NCBI GenBank assembly: GCA_963921795.1
Contig: OY997653.1
Location: 787,501-851,500, forward strand
Direction: 5' to 3'
DNA from: Nannobrachium achirus
Taxonomy: Eukaryota > Chordata > Actinopteri > Myctophiformes > Myctophidae
Length of the DNA: 64,000 nucleotides
Part shown: piece after piece, positions 32,925 through 64,000 of the stretch
Position numbering within the stretch: the first letter of the stretch is position 1
How the letters are laid out: every line of letters starts with the position of its first letter
Position numbers and translations under genes: made by a program
The notes under the pieces: generated by a model
Seen by the model: only the letters and a program-made list of their open reading frames with translations
The model's database searches: none
What the model was told of the DNA's origin: nothing

Positions 32925-33190
32925 TTTTCATAGATAAACGCCCAGGGCCTGTGTGTACTTTAACGTCATAAAATGCCAAATAAAGCATTAAAAAAATGCC
33001 AACATCATTTTGCAGCATAATCAAATAATGCCCAGAGGAACTGTTGTCAATGTCAGTTTGTTTTATTCTTCAAACACGTCTAAACTAGTTCTGTCCTGGT
33101 CGTGACATTTTAATTGACGATTAATTGTCACTCAAATAATGGCCATTATGTAATACACTTGACAAGCCAAGTCAGGTGACAATCTACTGC
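32925..33190 (-). promoter_or_regulatory. Shared upstream segment of the kringle gene
   Basis: Contains CATAGATAAACGCCCAGG, TTTTGCAGCATAATCAAA, CCAGAGGAACTGTTGTCAAT and GTTTGTTTTATTCTTCAAAC, collinear with the CRISP-A upstream segment. Confidence 0.6.
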
Positions 33191-33567
33191 TACTCTGTTG
33201 ACATTAATGTGCATATTGGGAGGCTTATTTGGAGAGAAAAAAAAGTTCTAAGAAGAACATATAGCTCATTGTATCTCATTTGCTAGAGCTTTCTCAGGGT
33301 TGCTCAGTCTTTTCTGAACAATGAACCCCGTAAACCCCGTACAAGTATAAAAATAAACTATTCAAAATGTGTAAATGTAAAATGTCATGATGACAGCCCT
33401 GTCTTTTGGATGCATAAAACTTAACACCACCCTGGCTCAGGGCATTGTGTCATATTACACAAGCAAATAGTCTTTGGAACACAAATAACAATTATAAAAT
33501 TATTACAGCAATTATTTTTTCTTGTCTTTGTCATTATGATGTGACAGTACACACCCTTGGCCTATTA

Positions 33568-34141
33568 CAGGTTTTTCTTTTTCAAAGTGGGTGACGGGGG
33601 GACCCTGGGGTGCCGTGACAGCAGTCCAGGGGTGCCGCGAGATAATTTTATAATATTTGCAATTTATTTGGACACTTGAAAAAATATTTAGTATAATTTT
33701 AAACTTGAACTACAAAGTTATTTTCAGTCAGTTCTAACCAAAATGGCCATTATGTCAATGTTTACCTCGCAACATAATCACTAAAATATCGTCACTGTCA
33801 GGCAGAAACCTCATATCTCCAAGTTTCAAATGTGTACGTCTTTTGGTAAAGCAAAGCCCTGCTTCATCATACAAGGCCGTCACACACAACTAGTGAAAAC
33901 AGCCGATCTACGAGCACATCGCGAGGCATTGTGTGCTTGTAGATCTGCTGTTTTCACTAGTTTAGTACATTTTATAGATGATAAATACAAAACGAATGGT
34001 TTTGGACACAAGGTTTCCACTCGACAACGACGATATGCTATAAATATAAGGTGCTGGGAGTGAAAATTATAATGTAGGGGTGCCTCGGATTTAAAAAAAA
34101 ATGTATGGGGTGCCCTGAGACAAAAAAGTTTGGGACCCCTG
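33568..34141 (+). mobile_element. hAT-like element, family A
   Basis: Exact 8-bp duplication GCCTATTA at 33560-33567 and 34142-34149. Central hairpin at 33887-33965. It separates the kringle-gene promoter from the kelch gene. Confidence 0.85.
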
Positions 34142-34247
34142 GCCTATTAGACAAAACACTTTTTTGTTAGCTTTTTTAATATATTCATTAGTGGGCTGTT
34201 TCTGTCTTCTTGTTTTGCCTATTCAGGAGATAGTTTTGTATTGGATA

Positions 34248-35273
34248 TTATTTCTCCTCTTGCTGTTGGTTAGTCATGGCTGCCAGTTCCCACCTGATGT
34301 CATGTGGAAGTTCTGACTGCTCCAGGTTGTACTGTAGAACTGCTAGCTTGCACAACATCTTGAGACCAGGACTCAGGTCTAAGATGTACAGATCATCATC
34401 AATGAGGATGATACGATATCCCACCATGCAACAGCACATCCAAGACATCCCTGAACACGGGCCTGTTCCCTTGGGCTCAACCTTCTTCCAGCGGAAGGTT
34501 TCTGGATTGAATTTCCATAGATCATTCAAGTCCTCGCCGTGGTGCTGGCCACCAAATATGTACAGCTCTCCATTGTGGGCAAAGGATGAATGACCCAAGC
34601 GGCCTTCTGGAAGAAGCTGTGCAGAAGGTGTGCTCAGCCAGCAGTTGGTCTCTGTGTCAAACACTCTGATGTTGTTGTAGACCCCCTCGTCCCCCTCGTC
34701 CCCCATGCCCCCAGATACAAACATCTTTGTCCCGATGATGGTGGCAGAGTGATCTGATGAAACAGGTGGTGGAGTGCCTCTGGTGTTAATTAAAGACCAG
34801 ACCATTGTGGTGGTGTCCAACCTGTAGATGTCATTGTATATCAGCAGGTCATTGCTTCCTCCATGGATGTACATGACCTTCCCAAAGACACAGGCTGAGT
34901 GGTCGCACCTCTCCTGTGGAACTGTACCGGAAACCCTGGGTTTGAACCATGTGTGGGTGTTGATATCAAATGCATAAGGCGCGTTGCAGCACTTCAATGT
35001 GGAAGCACACTGTCCTCCCCAGATGTAGCTGATATGTTCTATCAACACAGCTGTGTGGCCCCAGCGCCTGGAGGGAACCACAAGGTGACGTTCTCCTCTT
35101 GCAGTTGTTGTCACAGGGGTCATCCAGCATAAAGACACTGTACTGAAGACGTGAACTCTGTCGTTCATGTCGCTGTACTCTCCAAAGGAGTACAGCTTGT
35201 TGTCCACGACAACAGCCGGATGATCATAGGATCTATTTGGTTTGACGTTGAGATGAGCGGTCCAGTGAAACAT
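34248..35273 (-). CDS. klhdc3: KLHDC3-like kelch protein, intronless
   Basis: A single 341-aa open frame, start ATG at 35273 (MFHWTAHLNV, like the KLHDC3 start), stop at 34248. It has about five or six kelch repeats (YSFGEYSD, YIWGGQ, YIHGGSND, FVSGGMGDEG, YIFGGQHHG). The C-terminus reads LKMLCKLAVLQYNLEQSELP then HDIRW, matching the elongin-binding BC box and Cul2 box of KLHDC3, a substrate receptor of a CUL2 ubiquitin ligase. KLHDC3 is about 380 aa and multi-exonic in vertebrates, so this looks like a retrocopy with the last kelch region shortened. The frame stays open upstream to 35291, and CTGCAG precedes GAGTGTAAAATG, so a spliced 5' leader is possible. It is probably functional, since there are no disruptions. 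Confidence 0.82.
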   Translation of the reverse strand: MFHWTAHLNVKPNRSYDHPAVVVDNKLYSFGEYSDMNDRVHVFSTVSLCWMTPVTTTARGERHLVVPSRRWGHTAVLIEHISYIWGGQCASTLKCCNAPYAFDINTHTWFKPRVSGTVPQERCDHSACVFGKVMYIHGGSNDLLIYNDIYRLDTTTMVWSLINTRGTPPPVSSDHSATIIGTKMFVSGGMGDEGDEGVYNNIRVFDTETNCWLSTPSAQLLPEGRLGHSSFAHNGELYIFGGQHHGEDLNDLWKFNPETFRWKKVEPKGTGPCSGMSWMCCCMVGYRIILIDDDLYILDLSPGLKMLCKLAVLQYNLEQSELPHDIRWELAAMTNQQQEEK

Positions 35274-35596
35274 TTTACACTCCTGCAGCACAGTGGATAA
35301 AAAATGATTATTATTTCAGTCTGGTTCTGTACAAGAATGCAGCTCTAATGTGCATGCAAAAACCTATATAGAATCAGCGACACAAACATCATGGAAAGTT
35401 AAGCCAATCAATAATGCTGATGCCTAATGGTCTCCCATATATGGTAAATTGAGAGTTACCTGATGTCAGTATTATGATGTCATATTGATGACAACAGGGA
35501 TTACCATTATGGCGATTTGTTCATTTTAAATAGGTCCTAACCCGTTCCTTACGGTCCCCACTCATCCTCCCCCCTGATCTACCCTTAACAAAGCCT

Positions 35597-35755
35597 TGCA
35601 AGAGTCACACCGCAAGGCGTTGTGTGCTTGTAGATCTGCTATTTTCATTAGTCCTGTGCGACAGTCTTGTATGATGAAACAGGGCTTTACTTTATGAAAA
35701 AAACAAACATTTGAAACTTGGAGATACAAGGTTTCTGCCCGACAGTGACGATTTC
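35597..35755 (-). mobile_element. Family-A fragment with hairpin arm
   Basis: Reverse-oriented piece with GTGTGCTTGTAGATCTGCTA, GTGCGACAGTCTTGTATGAT and CTGCCCGACAGTGACGAT. Between 35292 and 36500 I see otherwise only repeat pieces, including another hairpin arm (36150-36190) and two CCATATATGG words (35432, 36017). Confidence 0.6.
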
Positions 35756-36496
35756 AAACTGTGCTGGACTGGGCCTGCGTGATTGCGTGCGTGTGTGGAG
35801 GAGGGGTTATAAAATTAATAATAAACTAGAAAGACGCAATTGGAAATTGCAAGTGTGGTTCCCATTCATTCAAGTCAATGGGGAAAATGTATTCACAAAT
35901 ACATTAATGGCCATATGTAGATCTCTGTGTCAGTCATTGTCCCTTTCATGCCCATAGATCCCTGATGTCATCAATATCAAGCCCATTTCTTGGAATGCCC
36001 ATTTCTTGGAATGCCCATATATGGCCATATTGTGTTTATGTCAGACATCTTAGATGTCCTTTGGTGTGCCCCTGAGAAGGGTCAAGTGTGCCCCTTGCAA
36101 CTGCTTGAAAGCCAGTATTGTATTTATCATTTAAAAAATGGTTTAAACTAGTGAAAACAGCAGATCTACAAGCACACAACGCCTTGCGGTGCTCTGTTCT
36201 TCCAGACAGTGACAATATGTTGGTGTGCCCAAGGATTCTTGGGACATGAAAAGTGTTCCCATGCAGAAAAAAGGTTGATAAACACTGATCTATGATGTCA
36301 GTCATCTCAATTTTGGGGGAAAGATTTTATTTTTTAATTAAAGTCAAAGGAGAAAATGTATTCACACATACATTTATATAAATTAAACTCTATAACGTAC
36401 TGTATCTCAAATTGCACCCCTGATGAAGCTGATTGATTTGACATACGGCCCAAGTGCGTGACACTGCGCGACACGCACTATGTGTCATGCTCTACG

Positions 36497-36850
36497 CCAG
36501 GGGTGGGCAACTTTGATGATGGCAAGGGGCGAGGGCCACCATATTTCCACCTTCACTCCAGAGGGCTACATTGCATATTGCTACGTCCTACTTTGTCTTT
36601 CCAGAATCTTTAGTTATATTATTCATGTTAACTTTATGAACTTAAATACAAATACATTGGACATAAAAAGAAAATACTACTATACTAGTCATTAAGCTAC
36701 TAATATAGTCTAACGGAATTAAACCAGGTCATGTTAGGAATTGTAACAGCTGAAATCAATAATATATCAGTATTCCGGTATTAACCTGCGGGCCGCATTA
36801 AGCGAAGGTGGGGGCCGCATGTCGCCCCCGGGCCGCCAGTTGCCCATGTA
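36497..36850. mobile_element. Family-F MITE
   Basis: Inverted ends CCAGGGGTGGGCAACTTTG and CAGTTGCCCATGTATG. Contains GGGCCGCATTAAGCG and GGCCGCATGTCGCCCC. Confidence 0.55.
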
Positions 36851-37179
36851 TGCTCTACGCACTATGGAAATAAAGTCCTAAGACAATTACTTTATTCTGG
36901 TTGCCTTGCTAGGGCAACAACACTAATAAATGTAAATATATTCATACGGTCAGCTGGGAGTAAATTCCTTGGAAGAAGTACTAAATGTAAACAGTGAACA
37001 TAGCACACGGCTGGTATTTCAACACCTTTCTCTGCAAATAAGTCTACCAACATCCAATTCATTACAATGGAGCAGCTACAGCAGTTGGTCACCTGACTCA
37101 GCTGGTGACCTGGGCCTGTTGAAATGATTACATAATTGCCTAAAAGCAATTATTTGTGTGACAATTAATTATTAGACGT

Positions 37180-37290
37180 GTTTGAAGAATAAAACAAACT
37201 GACGTTGATTATGCTGCAACATGAAGACCTTGGCACAATATGAGGTGATGTGTAAATACACACAGGCCCTGGGTGTTTATCTATGAAAAC
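37180..37290 (+). promoter_or_regulatory. Shared upstream segment of CRISP-B
   Basis: GAAGAATAAAACAAACTGAC, CTTGGCACAATATGAGG and CCTGGGTGTTTATCTATG are the reverse orientation of the kringle-gene upstream segment. This places the kringle gene and CRISP-B head-to-head, about 4.7 kb apart at their non-coding exons. Confidence 0.6.
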
Positions 37291-37305
37291 ACACTGTGAG
37301 ACGCA

Positions 37306-37433
<128 letters not shown>

Positions 37434-37444
37434 CTAATTATTTG

Positions 37445-37534
37445 AGGATATATCTATGACCAATGGATGAGACTAACCAACATTCAACATCAGCAGTTCT
37501 TTTATCTGAAAGGACACACTTCAAACCACTGACG
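37445..37534 (+). promoter_or_regulatory. CRISP-B promoter and non-coding first exon
   Basis: GGATATATCTATGACC aligns with the CRISP-A TATA region. It is followed by ACCAACATTCAACATCAGCA and GTTCTTTTATCTGAAAGGAC, ending CACTGACG then donor GTAGGT (exon edge 37534). Coding exon 1 has acceptor GGTTTCCACAG before AGGATG. The transcription start is inferred. Confidence 0.62.
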
Positions 37535-37850
37535 GTAGGTTTATCAACTCTCACAAGTTTCTACTACTTTCAGCGGATCTCCTGTTTCCATTTCCATTCA
37601 ATTTGACTTCACAGTTAAGCATCTTAACAGAGTACATTTGATACTCTGAGCTTTTCTTTCATCATATGATTTTAGATTGACTCTTTTGATAATGTTTTGC
37701 TATATTTCTGTTGTCATTATAATATCATTCATATTTATTTTCTGTTTTATATCTCACTGTTGTATTAGATGGAATAATGACTGTTGTTGTTGTTGTTGTT
37801 GTTACAATTGTCATCAGCATCAAATATTCATAAAAGTGCACAGACATACA

Positions 37851-37855
<5 letters not shown>

Positions 37856-37897
<42 letters not shown>

Positions 37898-38045
37898 CTC
37901 TATCCGTCGTCCGTCCGTCCGTCCGTCCGTCCGTCCGTCCGTCCATCTATGTGTCCGCCCAGACTTTAACTCGTCCGTCCGTCCGTCCGTCCGTCCGTCC
38001 GTCCGTCCGTCCGTCCGTCCGTCCATCTATGTGTCCGCCCAGACT
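37856..38045. repeat. (CT)n and (GTCC)n repeats, partly duplicated
   Basis: CT tract 37856-37893 followed by two GTCC arrays. Each GTCC array ends in CATCTATGTGTCCGCCCAGA, so the array plus its edge is duplicated in tandem. Confidence 0.9.
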
Positions 38046-38049
38046 TTAA

Positions 38050-38530
38050 CACATTTAGCCGCGCTGCAAGCTTGTAGATCTGCTATTTTTTAAAAAGTAG
38101 TGAAAATGTGAGCAAATCTTTGAATATATGTATTTTTAAAGCGAACGTTTGTAACTAAAATTTTGTTTCTGGGTGGTCCCTGGAACTAAATATTTTGTTC
38201 TGTGGCCAAATACACATCATTGTGGGGATCTTTCCCCTTAAAAAAGATTGAGAACCACTGACATAGTAGTCTCTCAAGAACAGACTAACTGAGCTCCAGT
38301 TAAGTGAAAAGGACCTTTTCTTTGACGATGGCTGGCCAGATTGCTGACATAGAAACAAAGGTTTTTCAAAAAACCTTAGAAGGATTCAAAAGACACTTAT
38401 AGAATCGGGTCAAAAATCTAATTTTCAAAAATAGCAGATCTACAAGTTCGCAACGCGGCACTCCACGCTGTGAGCTTGTATATCTGCTATTTTTCAACAG
38501 TTAAAGCAGTCAATAATCCTAGGCCTATTA
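38050..38530. repeat. Reference-type MITE pieces with two hairpin copies
   Basis: Reverse copy of the family seen at 30700-31080 (GGTCCTTTTCACTTCAACTG, CTTGAGAGACTACTATGTCA). One hairpin arm lies at 38060-38095 and a full copy at 38420-38500. The second ends 43 bp before the CRISP-B exon 1 acceptor. Confidence 0.65.
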
Positions 38531-38562
38531 AACAAGATGATTTCTTATGGTTTCCACAGAGG

Positions 38563-63750
<25,188 letters not shown>

Positions 63751-63875
63751 GTAAGTGACCATATATTTCTACCAATTTTACTGTGAAGGACTTTAATGAT
63801 GTGATGTGCAGTGGTTAAGAAACCAAGTAGCCTACACAGTGTGGAGTTTGCATGTTCTCCCTGTGTCCCCTAGGG

Positions 63876-64000
63876 CAGGGGTTTTCAAAGTGGGTGACGG
63901 GGCACCCTGGGGTGCCGTGACAGCAGTCCAGATAATTTGATAATATTTGGAATTTATTTGCACACTTGAAAAAATATTTAGTATCATTTTAAACTTGAAG
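63876..64000 (+). mobile_element. hAT-like element, family A, cut by window end
   Basis: Starts CAGGGGTTTTCAAAGTGGG and follows the family to the last base. It lies in the intron after CRISP-B coding exon 7. Confidence 0.85.

Overview
The window is vertebrate genomic DNA, almost certainly from a teleost fish. It has GT/AG introns of many kilobases, abundant CA/TG microsatellites, fish-type hAT, piggyBac-like (TTAA) and PIF/Harbinger-like (TAA) non-autonomous transposons, LINE 3' tails, and genes of vertebrate families (CRISP, kringle, KLHDC3, C2H2 zinc finger). I cannot name the species. All calls are from reading the sequence; no alignment or database search was run.

Layout. (1) 1-5400: repeats, an orphan copy of a promoter-upstream segment shared by the genes below, and hAT elements. 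(2) 5402-14300, minus strand: a complete eight-coding-exon cysteine-rich secretory protein gene (CRISP-A, 233 aa) with a TATA box and a non-coding first exon. (3) 15380-15620, plus strand: a dead partial CRISP promoter and exon 1, head-to-head with CRISP-A. (4) 15.6-20.4 kb: nested transposons and zinc-finger debris. (5) 20452-32750, minus strand: a chimeric gene with the CRISP non-coding exon, signal-peptide exon and 3' flank, but with the CAP body replaced by six exons encoding three kringle domains. The old CRISP C-terminal exon is still present but is read out of frame. (6) 34248-35273, minus strand: an intronless KLHDC3-like kelch gene. (7) 37.2-63.8 kb, plus strand: a second CRISP gene (CRISP-B), seven coding exons visible and the last beyond the window. 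It is head-to-head with the kringle gene, and its introns are swollen by a 5.46-kb LTR element, hAT/Harbinger/TTAA elements and satellites.

The locus looks like repeated duplication of a divergently transcribed CRISP promoter unit. Two head-to-head pairs are visible (CRISP-A with a dead partner; kringle gene with CRISP-B). All are secreted, cysteine-rich products by their signal-peptide exon, so exon 1 seems to have acted as a portable secretion module onto which plasminogen-type kringles were placed through phase-1 introns.

Two other themes stand out. First, one hairpin sequence (arms built on a core like GATCTACAAGCTCACAACGC) sits at the centre of many otherwise unrelated non-autonomous transposons, more than 30 full or partial copies in 64 kb. 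In one family an unoccupied copy suggests that the hairpin came in with an inverted, not direct, copy of its flank. Second, several tandem repeats begin exactly at CRISP splice sites and are built from exon-edge sequence.
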